A DNA stretch of 64,000 nt from JBAZLV01 sp041650055. Lineage in GTDB: Bacteria; Nitrospirota; UBA9217. The stretch lies in the NCBI GenBank assembly GCA_041650055.1, contig JBAZLV010000003.1, positions 60,628 to 124,627 on the forward strand, in the 5' to 3' direction. This document shows, piece by piece, positions 1-7,013 of this stretch (positions within the stretch are counted from its first letter, which is position 1; each line of letters opens with the position of its first letter). The notes beneath the pieces were generated by a model that did not search any database, was not told where the DNA came from, and saw only the letters and a list, made by a program, of their open reading frames with translations. The position numbers and the translations under genes are program-made.

Positions 1-487
1 TCTGGGTTAACGCCATCTCCGCGCTGGCGCCTTCTGCCAGAAACACCTTCGTGGTCGGATTGAGCGTTCTGCGCCCCCTGCCGTCACCTGAGGCATAGTG
101 TTTTTCAACATATGTCACCTTTGCCCTTTTGCCGACCTGAAATTCATGCATTCCGGCGTGACCTTCCGGTTCGGATGTTCCGCAATGAATGCCGCAGCCG
201 GCGACAATGGTCACGTCCGCGTCTTCTCCAATGATAAAGAAGTTATAGACCACATCGTAAAGACCGGCCTGACTCAGAATAACCGGGATATGGACGGATT
301 CATTTTTCGTCCCAGGTTTGATGGTTACGATGATGCCTGTTCCTTCGGCGTTGGTTTCAATGTTGATATTGGCCGATACCTGCCGGCTGAGGAGTTTGCC
401 GTTTTTTCGTATATTGAAAGCACCCTTGGGCAGACCCTCCAGATCGGCGACCGTTTTTAATAGTGATTTATCTATAGCATTGAGCAT
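1..487 (-). CDS. SufB/SufD-like Fe-S cluster scaffold protein (3' part outside window)
   Basis: Reverse-strand reading from an ATG at 487 runs open to the window edge, giving about 162 residues. They include the stretches GAFNIRKNGK, IVAGCGIHCGTSEPEGHAG and KVTYVEKHYASGDG, which resemble the core of SufB/SufD-type scaffold proteins. SufB-type proteins form the platform on which Fe-S clusters are built, with SufC as the ATPase partner. The start overlaps the last 20 bases of sufC, so the two are translationally linked. The N-terminus is short, as in the compact SufBC (SMS-like) systems of anaerobes rather than full-length SufB, but the C-terminal half is not visible, so SufB and SufD cannot be separated. 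The cysteines in GCGIHCG may be cluster ligands; that is inference. Confidence 0.8.
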   Translation of the reverse strand, partial: MLNAIDKSLLKTVADLEGLPKGAFNIRKNGKLLSRQVSANINIETNAEGTGIIVTIKPGTKNESVHIPVILSQAGLYDVVYNFFIIGEDADVTIVAGCGIHCGTSEPEGHAGMHEFQVGKRAKVTYVEKHYASGDGRGRRTLNPTTKVFLAEGASAEMALTQ

Positions 488-1226
488 TCTGATCTCCTTC
501 ACAGCTGTCCCGATATGTGCACACTCGCAAATCATCCAGTAGCGGCAGAGCGCCTTCCAGATTTCCACTATAAACAATCTTGCCCGAATCGAGTATCAAG
601 ATTACATCCGCCGCCTCCAAAAAAGCTTTGTTATGGCTGATTACAATGCTGGTTGTGCGGTTATCCGCCAGTTCTTTTTTTAAAAGGCTGACCATCGGAT
701 CTATCGTCCACAAATCAATTCCCGTATCCGGCTCGTCATACATTGCCAATTTGGGATTGGCCGCGATGGTGATTGCCAGTTCAATCTTTTTAATTTCACC
801 ACCTGATAATTTGACATCCACTTCTTTATCCAAAAAAGAAAGAGGACAAATGCCGACTCGCCTCATGATTTCCAAAAGCTTATTTTTATCCTCGGTTCCG
901 GCGGCAATCGCCAGCAGATCACGAAACGTGATGCCTTTGAAGCGCGCTGGCTGCTGAAAGCTGTAGGCAATACCCGCTTTAGCCCGTTCGGTAATCGTTA
1001 AGGGTGAAATATCCTGCTTGTTAAAAACAATAGAGCCCTGCGATACGGGATTGATGCCAATGATCAATTTGGCCAGCGTGGTTTTCCCGCTACCGTTGGG
1101 ACCGGTAATGGCGTAAAATTTACCATCGTCGAAGGTAAAATCGATACCGTCGATGATGTTGCGCGAACCTCCACCGTTTTCTCCGCTATCCTGCACGGTA
1201 AAATATAAATTCTTTAATTCCAGCAT
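468..1226 (-). CDS. sufC: SufC-like Fe-S assembly ATPase
   Basis: 252-residue ABC-type ATPase that would energise the SufB-like scaffold encoded directly downstream. Walker A GPNGSGKT lies at residues 42-49, the signature LSGGE at about 140-144 and Walker B with the catalytic Glu in MYDEPDTG at about 162-169. The length fits SufC (about 250 residues). No transmembrane domain or permease gene is adjacent, which argues against a transporter. The gene overlaps the SufB-like start by 20 bp. It is the first gene after a 215-nt leader with several hairpins and its own promoter at 1446-1474, so it is probably regulated separately from ccdA upstream. Unusual: no SufD, SufS, SufU or SufE is visible next to it, as in minimal SufBC loci. 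Confidence 0.9.
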   Translation of the reverse strand: MLELKNLYFTVQDSGENGGGSRNIIDGIDFTFDDGKFYAITGPNGSGKTTLAKLIIGINPVSQGSIVFNKQDISPLTITERAKAGIAYSFQQPARFKGITFRDLLAIAAGTEDKNKLLEIMRRVGICPLSFLDKEVDVKLSGGEIKKIELAITIAANPKLAMYDEPDTGIDLWTIDPMVSLLKKELADNRTTSIVISHNKAFLEAADVILILDSGKIVYSGNLEGALPLLDDLRVCTYRDSCEGDQNAQCYR

Positions 1227-1440
1227 GAGTTGATTTGCCTTTCTCTATATTGTGAGATTTGACACACCTTCACGCGAGTGAACGGAGCTAAGATCAGTGG
1301 CTTTTTGAAACGCTCCGCAATTACTCCGACGTCTTATTCTTCCCTGAGAGAATGTCCTCCCCTTATCAGTTGGGGGAATACAGAAAACGGGGCGTTTGCT
1401 AAATCTTAGCATTGAGGGCGCCCGGTGCCAAGGATTTCGA
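1227..1440 (-). promoter_or_regulatory. structured 5' leader of the suf-like operon
   Basis: About 214 nt lie between the predicted transcription start and the sufC ATG with no ORF. In plus coordinates the complementary arms are TGCTAA/TTAGCA (1397-1402, 1406-1411) inside GGGCG/CGCCC (1390-1394, 1419-1423); CCCC/GGGG (1359-1362, 1372-1375); CGGAGC/GCTCCG (1283-1288, 1312-1317); and TTCAC/GTGAA (1269-1273, 1278-1282). There is no run of T after any hairpin, so it does not look like a simple terminator. It may be an untyped regulatory leader. The hairpins are seen; the function is inference. Confidence 0.45.
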
Positions 1441-1445
1441 TTTTT

Positions 1446-1474
1446 ATTATATGAATCTCCTGGTCATGTCACAA
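1446..1474 (-). promoter_or_regulatory. sigma-70 promoter for sufC operon
   Basis: On the minus strand TTGTGA (1474-1469), a 17-bp spacer and TATAAT (1451-1446). The -35 box overlaps the last codons of ccdA. Transcription would begin near 1440. Confidence 0.6.
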
Positions 1475-2173
1475 CAGAGTAACTACAAGATATATGCCGG
1501 CGAGCATCAGAATGCCGCCGCTCAATTTTTTTGCATAGAGTGAGAAGTTCTGGATTCCGCGGGATTGCATAAGACTTTCAGTGAGCCCGACGGAAAGACC
1601 TGCAACAAAGATCAAAGCACAATGTCCGATTGCGTATGCAAATAAAAGAGATCCGCCATAGAGCATGTCACCCTGCGTCGAGGCATATGCGAGAATCACG
1701 GCAAGCACCGGTGTGGCGCAGGGAGATGAAACGGTTCCGGTCAGAAGCCCAAGCAGTAATGCGCCCCACAATCCTTTTGTTTTTATCTGATGCGTTTTTT
1801 GAAAGGGAAGTGGAATCTCCAAAAGACCCATGAGATGAAGTCCCATGCCTATTGCAATGATAGCAAGGCCGATATAAAGCCACTGTCCCAAAAACCCGAG
1901 AAGTCCACCCATGGCAGAAGCAGCGGCTCCCAAAAGAGTAAACGTAATTGCAAGGCCGAGAATAAAAACCAGCGAATAAAGCGCTGCCTTCTTATTGTTC
2001 CCTTCAGAATAACCACCTACGTAACCGATAATGAGTGGTATGGCTGCCAGAACGCAAGGACTTGCTGCAGATAGAATTCCTCCCAGAAACACGGCAAGGA
2101 ACGCGAGACCCGTCTGGTTTTGTATGATTGACTGTATGTTGATAAAAAGGGATTCCATGAATATTTCAAACAC
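1469..2173 (-). CDS. CcdA/DsbD-like thiol-disulfide transmembrane reductase
   Basis: 234-residue polytopic membrane protein of the CcdA family, which carries reducing equivalents from cytoplasmic thioredoxin to periplasmic thiol proteins. About six hydrophobic segments are present. The redox cysteines sit in the family positions, C40 in SAASPCVLAAIP and C152 in SSPCATPVLA. The first codon is GTG at 2173, eight bases after the exported thioredoxin gene; an ATG at 2158 is possible, but neither start has a good Shine-Dalgarno. As the last gene of the arsenic/redox operon it would supply electrons to the exported thioredoxin upstream. A role in cytochrome c maturation is also possible, but no heme lyase genes are here. 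Confidence 0.85.
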   Translation of the reverse strand: MFEIFMESLFINIQSIIQNQTGLAFLAVFLGGILSAASPCVLAAIPLIIGYVGGYSEGNNKKAALYSLVFILGLAITFTLLGAAASAMGGLLGFLGQWLYIGLAIIAIGMGLHLMGLLEIPLPFQKTHQIKTKGLWGALLLGLLTGTVSSPCATPVLAVILAYASTQGDMLYGGSLLFAYAIGHCALIFVAGLSVGLTESLMQSRGIQNFSLYAKKLSGGILMLAGIYLVVTLL

Positions 2174-2181
2174 ACGCCTGG

Positions 2182-2562
2182 TTATAATCCATATTTTTTT
2201 AAAACAGGAACAATTTCTTCATACGCATAAAATCCGATATGACGGTGAAACTCTTTTCCCTTCCGATCGAGAAAAACCTGGGTAGGAATTCCATACACGC
2301 CGAAGCGGCCTGCAGCCGAGCGGTCTCTCCTGACATCAACAAAGATGACTTCGAGTTTTCCCTTATAGGTCTCTGTAAGTTTTTTCATCACCGGTCGCAT
2401 CTGCTCGCAGGGAATGCAGCCCACGGAGCCGAGTTCCAGCATGACTGCTTTACCTTCTTTTTTTGCTTTGGCGAGCAGATCATCAATCTCGGCTGCCTGG
2501 ATGGATTGAGAAAGAAACAAGACGCTCGAAAACAGAATAGCTACTGCAAGACTTCTCTTCAT
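2182..2562 (-). CDS. exported thioredoxin-fold protein
   Basis: 126-residue protein with a signal peptide (MKRSLAVAILFSSVLFLSQS, cleavage probably after IQA-A near residue 24) followed by a thioredoxin fold with active site C49-I-P-C52 in LGSVGCIPCEQM and the cis-proline region GIPTQVFLD. The start at 2562 is preceded by GGAGG with suitable spacing; longer readings upstream lack one. It would act in the periplasm as a thiol reductase partner of CcdA, whose gene starts eight bases downstream. Its place directly behind acr3 suggests a link to arsenic or thiol homeostasis; that link is inference from operon structure. Confidence 0.85.
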   Translation of the reverse strand: MKRSLAVAILFSSVLFLSQSIQAAEIDDLLAKAKKEGKAVMLELGSVGCIPCEQMRPVMKKLTETYKGKLEVIFVDVRRDRSAAGRFGVYGIPTQVFLDRKGKEFHRHIGFYAYEEIVPVLKKYGL

Positions 2563-2600
2563 GGTTCCTCCAAAATTTAAAGAACGAATAGAGAGCATGT

Positions 2601-3683
2601 TTAAATCGGTTCTGTACTCTTGACTTGGCAATATTGATCTCGATAATATTTTTTCTGTATCCAGAACGACACATTGACCAGACCGATAAGCACCGGAACT
2701 TCCACGAGCGGGCCGATGACGGTAGCAAAAGCCACGTTTGAATTGATCCCGAAGACGGCTACTGCAACGGCAATCGCGAGCTCGAAATCATTCGAAGCGG
2801 CGGTGAAGCTGAGCGTTGCCGATTTTGGATAGTCCGCGCCTGCTTTTTTTGCGATAAAAAACGTGACTAAGAACATAAAAACAAAGTAAATAAAAAGCGG
2901 AATAGCAATCCGGAGCACATCCAAAGGCAGCTTAATAATATATTCTCCCTTGAGTGAAAACATCACGAGAATTGTAAAGAGCAGTGCAATCAGGGTAATG
3001 GGGCTGATTTTCGGGATAAACGTTTCGTGATACCACTTCTTATCTTTCAGTTTAATAAACACAAATCGCGTTATCATGCCGGCCAGAAAAGGAATGCCAA
3101 GGTAGATAAAAACGCTTTTTGCAATCTGTCCTATGGATACGTTCACGATTTCGCCGCTTAACCCGAAGAGCGGGGGAAGAATCGTGATAAATATCCAGGC
3201 ATAGAGCGGATACGTAAAAACCTGAAAGAGTGCATTGAAGGCAACGAGTCCAGCAACATAATCCGGATCGCCGCAGGCAAGATCGTTCCAGACCAAAACC
3301 ATTGCGATGCATCGGGCAAGTCCTACGAGGATCACGCCGATCATGTATCCCGGCATGTCTGGAAGAAGAGCAATAGCAAGAAGAAACATGATAATCGGAC
3401 CGATAATCCAGTTTTGAACAAGGCTTATAACAAGGATTTTATAATTGCTGAAGACTTTTGGCAGATCTTCATACCGCACCTTGGCGAGGGGCGGATACAT
3501 CATGAGAATAAGTCCAATTGCAATCGGGATGTTCGTTGTGCCTGATTGAAAACTGTTAATGATTTTTTCAACATGGGGAAAGAAGTAACCAATGCCAACG
3601 CCAACCGCCATCGTGATAAAAATCCAGAGCGTCAGATACCGGTCAATAAATGAAAGTCTCTTTCTTGTGCTTTCTGTCATCAT
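2601..3683 (-). CDS. Acr3-type arsenite efflux permease
   Basis: 360-residue membrane protein with about ten hydrophobic segments, matching the Acr3 family that extrudes arsenite (and antimonite) using the proton motive force. The segment ARCIAMVLVWNDLACGD holds the family's conserved TM4 cysteine, and ASNDFELAIA holds the conserved late glutamate. The start ATG at 3683 overlaps the arsR stop as ATGATGA and follows AGAAAGGA, so the two are translationally coupled. ArsR directly upstream indicates arsenite-induced expression. Family members differ in As versus Sb preference, which cannot be read here. Confidence 0.93.
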   Translation of the reverse strand: MMTESTRKRLSFIDRYLTLWIFITMAVGVGIGYFFPHVEKIINSFQSGTTNIPIAIGLILMMYPPLAKVRYEDLPKVFSNYKILVISLVQNWIIGPIIMFLLAIALLPDMPGYMIGVILVGLARCIAMVLVWNDLACGDPDYVAGLVAFNALFQVFTYPLYAWIFITILPPLFGLSGEIVNVSIGQIAKSVFIYLGIPFLAGMITRFVFIKLKDKKWYHETFIPKISPITLIALLFTILVMFSLKGEYIIKLPLDVLRIAIPLFIYFVFMFLVTFFIAKKAGADYPKSATLSFTAASNDFELAIAVAVAVFGINSNVAFATVIGPLVEVPVLIGLVNVSFWIQKKYYRDQYCQVKSTEPI

Positions 3684-4051
3684 TTTCCTTTCTTTGCCGT
3701 CACAGGACAACATGCCTTTTCCATATCAAGTTTTTGAAGCAGCCATTTTTTCAATCTTGCTTTGTCGCCCGCAATGTTTTTATTCGTTATTTGTTCAAGA
3801 ACAGAAGAAATCAAAAATCGTTTAAAGGAATCAGAATTGTCCAGTTGATAATGAATCCATTTCCCATCTTTTCTGCCTCTGAGAAGGCCTGCTTCCTTTA
3901 ATATATTCAAATGAAATGAAATTTTCGGCTGGATAAGATCAAGTGCTGCAACAATATCGCAAACGCACAATTCTCCTTGCTCAAGCAATTTTATTATCCG
4001 TAAGCGTGTTTCATCGGATAACGCTTTAAAGACAGGCAATATTTCCTTCAT
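3680..4051 (-). CDS. arsR: ArsR-family metalloid-responsive repressor
   Basis: 123-residue winged-helix repressor of the ArsR/SmtB family. The As(III)-binding pair is C29-V-C31 in GELCVCDIVAALD, the same arrangement as the classical ArsR ELCVCDL motif; the recognition helix follows in QPKISFHLNILKEAGL. An extra CC pair near the C-terminus (KACCPV) could add a third thiol ligand, which is inference. It lies inside the operon, overlapping the mini-thioredoxin gene upstream by 4 bp and acr3 downstream by 4 bp. It is expected to bind near the promoter at 5297-5325, where an AT-rich imperfect palindrome occurs. Confidence 0.93.
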   Translation of the reverse strand: MKEILPVFKALSDETRLRIIKLLEQGELCVCDIVAALDLIQPKISFHLNILKEAGLLRGRKDGKWIHYQLDNSDSFKRFLISSVLEQITNKNIAGDKARLKKWLLQKLDMEKACCPVTAKKGK

Positions 4052-4293
4052 TTGATTTCTTCCTGAATCAGCTGTTTTATTTTCTTAATATCCGGCAATG
4101 GCCGGCCCGAGTGCTTCAGTTTGCCGTTTATCATCAATCCCGGCGGAAGGAAAATGCCCTGTTCGATGATTTCTTGGATGTTGCTTATTTTAACGATCTG
4201 CGCATCAATGCCGAGTTCATGCACTGCAGTTCTTACTGATTCTTCCAGTTTTATGCAATTGGCGCAGCCAGGCCCGAATACTTTTATTTCCAT
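4048..4293 (-). CDS. small CxxC thioredoxin-family protein
   Basis: 81-residue protein with the compact thioredoxin/glutaredoxin fold of the MTH895/TM0996 type (often named redox-active disulfide protein 2). The active site C10-A-N-C13 lies in MEIKVFGPGCANC and the cis-proline loop is LPPGLMINGK. There is no signal peptide, so it is cytoplasmic. It sits between the permease and arsR, with a 21-bp gap on one side and a 4-bp overlap on the other. Genes of this type often accompany this permease family and arsR; it could reduce arsenate or hand a metalloid or thiol to the permease, but the substrate is not known. Confidence 0.85.
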   Translation of the reverse strand: MEIKVFGPGCANCIKLEESVRTAVHELGIDAQIVKISNIQEIIEQGIFLPPGLMINGKLKHSGRPLPDIKKIKQLIQEEIK

Positions 4294-4314
4294 GGTTCAT
4301 TCCTCCGATATGCC

Positions 4315-5265
4315 TTAAAGAATAGCATTAAACAGGTAGCCTACTGCTATGATCGTAACGGTCACGATGCCTACAAAAACAACTAAGAGCGGCATCTTGA
4401 GCACTTTTTTCAGAATAATCATTTCCGGAAACGACAGTGCAGTTACTGCCATCATAAATGCGAGAACCGTTCCCAGGGCAAGCCCTTTTTCCATCAGTGC
4501 GTAGACAATGGGGATCACTCCCGCTGCATTCGAATACAAGGGAACTCCCAATGCCACGGCCAAAGGAACGGCAAAAGGATTATCAGGTCCTGCATAACGC
4601 GCTAAAAAATCTTCAGGCATATACCCATGGATCACACCGCCGATAGCGATTGCAATAAGCACATACAGCCAGATGCGTTTCAGAATATCGAGCGTATTTT
4701 CCTTCGCATATTCCAGACGTTGGCGAAATGTCATGGATGAGGATTCAGCGGCCTGCTGTACTCGAATACAATACACATATTCTTCAACCCATTTTTCTAG
4801 CTTGAGCTTTCCGATGATGAGACCGCCAACAATGGCAACGGACAAACCAGTTACCATATAGAGAAGTGCAATCTTCCATCCGAACATTCCCCACAAAAGA
4901 ATAAGCGCAACCTCGTTTACCATGGGTGAAGAAATGAGAAACGAAAACGTTACACCAAGAGGTATTCCAGCCTCCACAAATCCTATGAACAACGGCACTG
5001 CGGAGCAGGAACAAAATGGGGTTGCCACACCGAGTAGTGCTGCAAGAACGTTTCCCATATATTCTTTTTTTCGTGACAGAACCTGCCTTGTTTTTTCCGG
5101 GGGGAAAAAGCTGCGGATGATGGATATTGCGAAGATGATGACACTTAACAAAAGAAAAATTTTTATGGAGTCATAGATGAAGAATTCAAGGGCAGCTGCA
5201 AAGTGAGCTCCGGGATCGAGCTGAAAGATATGATAGGTAATGTACTTCGAAAGTTCCTGGAGCAT
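4315..5265 (-). CDS. UPF0718/DUF318-type permease (ArsP-like)
   Basis: 316-residue membrane protein with about eight hydrophobic segments. The family hallmark is ATPFCSCSAVPLFIGF followed by the polar membrane stretch FLISSPMVNEVAL; a related motif recurs in the second half as GVPLYSNAAGVIP. ArsP, which exports trivalent organoarsenicals, belongs to the same family, but most members have no tested substrate. It is the first gene of the arsenic/redox operon, with GGGAAGG before the ATG and a strong promoter at 5297-5325. The CSC cysteines could bind a soft metal or metalloid. ArsP function is likely by context but not shown. Confidence 0.8.
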   Translation of the reverse strand: MLQELSKYITYHIFQLDPGAHFAAALEFFIYDSIKIFLLLSVIIFAISIIRSFFPPEKTRQVLSRKKEYMGNVLAALLGVATPFCSCSAVPLFIGFVEAGIPLGVTFSFLISSPMVNEVALILLWGMFGWKIALLYMVTGLSVAIVGGLIIGKLKLEKWVEEYVYCIRVQQAAESSSMTFRQRLEYAKENTLDILKRIWLYVLIAIAIGGVIHGYMPEDFLARYAGPDNPFAVPLAVALGVPLYSNAAGVIPIVYALMEKGLALGTVLAFMMAVTALSFPEMIILKKVLKMPLLVVFVGIVTVTIIAVGYLFNAIL

Positions 5266-5280
5266 GACCTTCCCTCAACA

Positions 5281-5298
5281 TATAAAAATTATTTTATA
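5281..5298 (-). promoter_or_regulatory. candidate ArsR operator palindrome
   Basis: TATAAAAAT followed by TATTTTATA forms an 18-bp imperfect inverted repeat (seven of nine positions pair), placed between the -10 box and the first gene of the operon. Position and symmetry suit an ArsR dimer; the identity is inference. Confidence 0.35.
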
Positions 5299-5325
5299 TA
5301 TACCACGGGAAGGAAGCTGCGTCAA
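5297..5325 (-). promoter_or_regulatory. sigma-70 promoter of the arsenic/redox operon
   Basis: Minus strand TTGACG (5325-5320), 17-bp spacer, TATATA (5302-5297), about 30 bases before the permease ATG. Confidence 0.7.
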
Positions 5326-5338
5326 TAGGGAAAGTTCC

Positions 5339-5857
5339 TTATGGTTTTACTTGATTGACAAATCTTCCTTGATATTTCGCCGATCCTTCACACCGCTCAA
5401 AAACAAATTGACAGATGCGGGTGCCGGGATACAATGCGAGCGGCCGGTGACCCAGATTCACCATTTCCAAAACCTGATGATTCGCAATGCCAGGATGCAT
5501 GAATCCTGCAGTCACATGAACGGCAAGTCCAAACCGCGCAAACCTGCTTCTGCCTTCCAGCCTGCCGGAAACTGTATTTGCCAGGGAAATTTTTTCTTTG
5601 GTGATACCCAGGATCATTTCGCCGGGATTGATAATAATGTAGTTTCCATCATCAACATGCACATCTTCGGTAATGTCATGAAAATCGGAATCATTTTTTA
5701 TATGGAAAATTTCCGTTTCCCTCTTAAAAAATTTAAACTCATTGCCTAGAGTGAGATCGATTGAACCAGGACCGATTTGGGACGGATCCAGCGGCTCGAT
5801 AGTAATAAATTTTTGTTTCAGTGCGTTCTTGATTTCTTCACCAATTAATACGCTCAT
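5339..5857 (-). CDS. dcd: dCTP deaminase
   Basis: 172-residue protein of the dCTP deaminase/dUTPase family, which deaminates dCTP to dUTP for thymidylate synthesis. Motifs include GSIDLTLGNEF near the N-terminus, the loop EGRSRFARFGLAVHVTAGFMHPG and ALYPGTRICQFVFE. Length is typical for trimeric Dcd. A bifunctional deaminase/dUTPase form cannot be excluded from sequence alone. It follows cysM by 44 bp, and GAGGTG precedes the ATG, so it is probably the second gene of a cysM-dcd transcript. Confidence 0.9.
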   Translation of the reverse strand: MSVLIGEEIKNALKQKFITIEPLDPSQIGPGSIDLTLGNEFKFFKRETEIFHIKNDSDFHDITEDVHVDDGNYIIINPGEMILGITKEKISLANTVSGRLEGRSRFARFGLAVHVTAGFMHPGIANHQVLEMVNLGHRPLALYPGTRICQFVFERCEGSAKYQGRFVNQVKP

Positions 5858-5901
5858 TTTGTTTTCACCTCATGAGAAATGAATTCAGATATCGCTCCTT
5901 A

Positions 5902-6810
5902 TCACGGAGGACAATTCGCGCACACTGAGGTAAATAATGCAGTGCTTAAATATCGATCTCCGCGGTCAGGCAGGATGACGACGATGGTTCCCTGCTTTAT
6001 TTCCTTTGCCTTTTGCATTGCCACCCACATGGCAGCACCACTGCTCATGCCCACAAACAAGCCTTCTTCAAGCGCCAGTCGGCGCGTGGTCTGAAAAGCA
6101 TCATTGTCTTCTATGGTTCGCTTTTCATCCAAAGCTTTTGGATCAAAAATCTTAGGGACAATCGCTTCTGTCATGTTTTTGAGCCCTTGTATCTTATGTC
6201 CTGGATGGGGTTCTACTCCCACGATGGTAATGGATCGATCATATTCTTTCAACCGTTTTGCTGTTCCCATTATGGTCCCGGTCGTTCCCAGTCCGGCAAC
6301 AAGAACCTGTATCTCGCCGTTTGTTTGCTCATATATTTCTTTTCCCGTAGTTTCGTAATGCGCCTGGATGTTTGCAGGATTGTCAAACTGGTTTGGCATA
6401 AAGTAGGAATGCTGTTTCTCTTCAAGAATTTTATGTGCAAGACGGATGGCGCCATCGGTTGCTTCGTTGCCCGGGCTTAACACCACTTCTGCGCCAAAAG
6501 CCTCAAGAATCTTTTTCCGTTCAAAACTGACACAGGAAGGCATTACCAGTTTTACCTTGTATCCCTTTGCTGCGCCTACCATGGCAAGGCCGATCCCCGT
6601 GTTTCCGGATGTTGCTTCAAGGATAATCGAACCGCTTGTAAGCTCGCCGTTTCTTTCAGCGGTTTTTATCATGAACCATGCAGTTCTATCCTTTATTGAT
6701 CCGCCGGGATTATTTCCTTCCAGCTTGGCAAGCAGTCTGACTTTCGGGTTGGGATTTATTTTTTCCAGCCGTATGAGGGGGGTGTTGCCAATGCAATCAA
6801 GAATACTCAT
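5902..6810 (-). CDS. cysM: cysteine synthase (O-acetylserine sulfhydrylase, CysM-like)
   Basis: 302-residue PLP enzyme of the cysteine synthase family, which makes cysteine from O-acetylserine and sulfide (or thiosulfate for CysM). The PLP lysine is in NNPGGSIKDR, the substrate loop is ATSGNTGIGLA, and the phosphate-binding glycine loop is GLGTTGTIMG. Length and sequence style are closer to CysM than to CysK. The start has GAGGAG at good spacing and a promoter at 6851-6879. It is divergent from the purine permease gene. CysK/CysM assignment is less certain than the reaction type. Confidence 0.88.
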   Translation of the reverse strand: MSILDCIGNTPLIRLEKINPNPKVRLLAKLEGNNPGGSIKDRTAWFMIKTAERNGELTSGSIILEATSGNTGIGLAMVGAAKGYKVKLVMPSCVSFERKKILEAFGAEVVLSPGNEATDGAIRLAHKILEEKQHSYFMPNQFDNPANIQAHYETTGKEIYEQTNGEIQVLVAGLGTTGTIMGTAKRLKEYDRSITIVGVEPHPGHKIQGLKNMTEAIVPKIFDPKALDEKRTIEDNDAFQTTRRLALEEGLFVGMSSGAAMWVAMQKAKEIKQGTIVVILPDRGDRYLSTALFTSVCANCPP

Positions 6811-6850
6811 CGCAGATGCTCCTCTTCAATTCAAGCTTACTTAAAAAACG

Positions 6851-6879
6851 AGTATAGTGAATTTTCCTATCCAACGCAA
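6851..6879 (-). promoter_or_regulatory. sigma-70 promoter for cysM-dcd
   Basis: Minus strand TTGCGT (6879-6874), 17-bp spacer, TATACT (6856-6851), about 40 bases before the cysM ATG. Confidence 0.65.
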
Positions 6880-7013
6880 TCTTTATGTCTGTTATGCATG
6901 CTCATTGGTGCGCACTTTATGCGGAAACTGCCTTTGTTGCGAACGAAAAGGCCTTGCATTTTTCAGATGGTTATACTATCTTTCAAAACACAAAACGAGA
7001 CAAGAGGCCACCC

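Noticed and set aside
1283..1350. Cobalamin riboswitch in the suf leader, suggested by GGGAA and GCCACTG words
   Set aside because: The spacing and the remaining B12-box core are absent; only two short words match.
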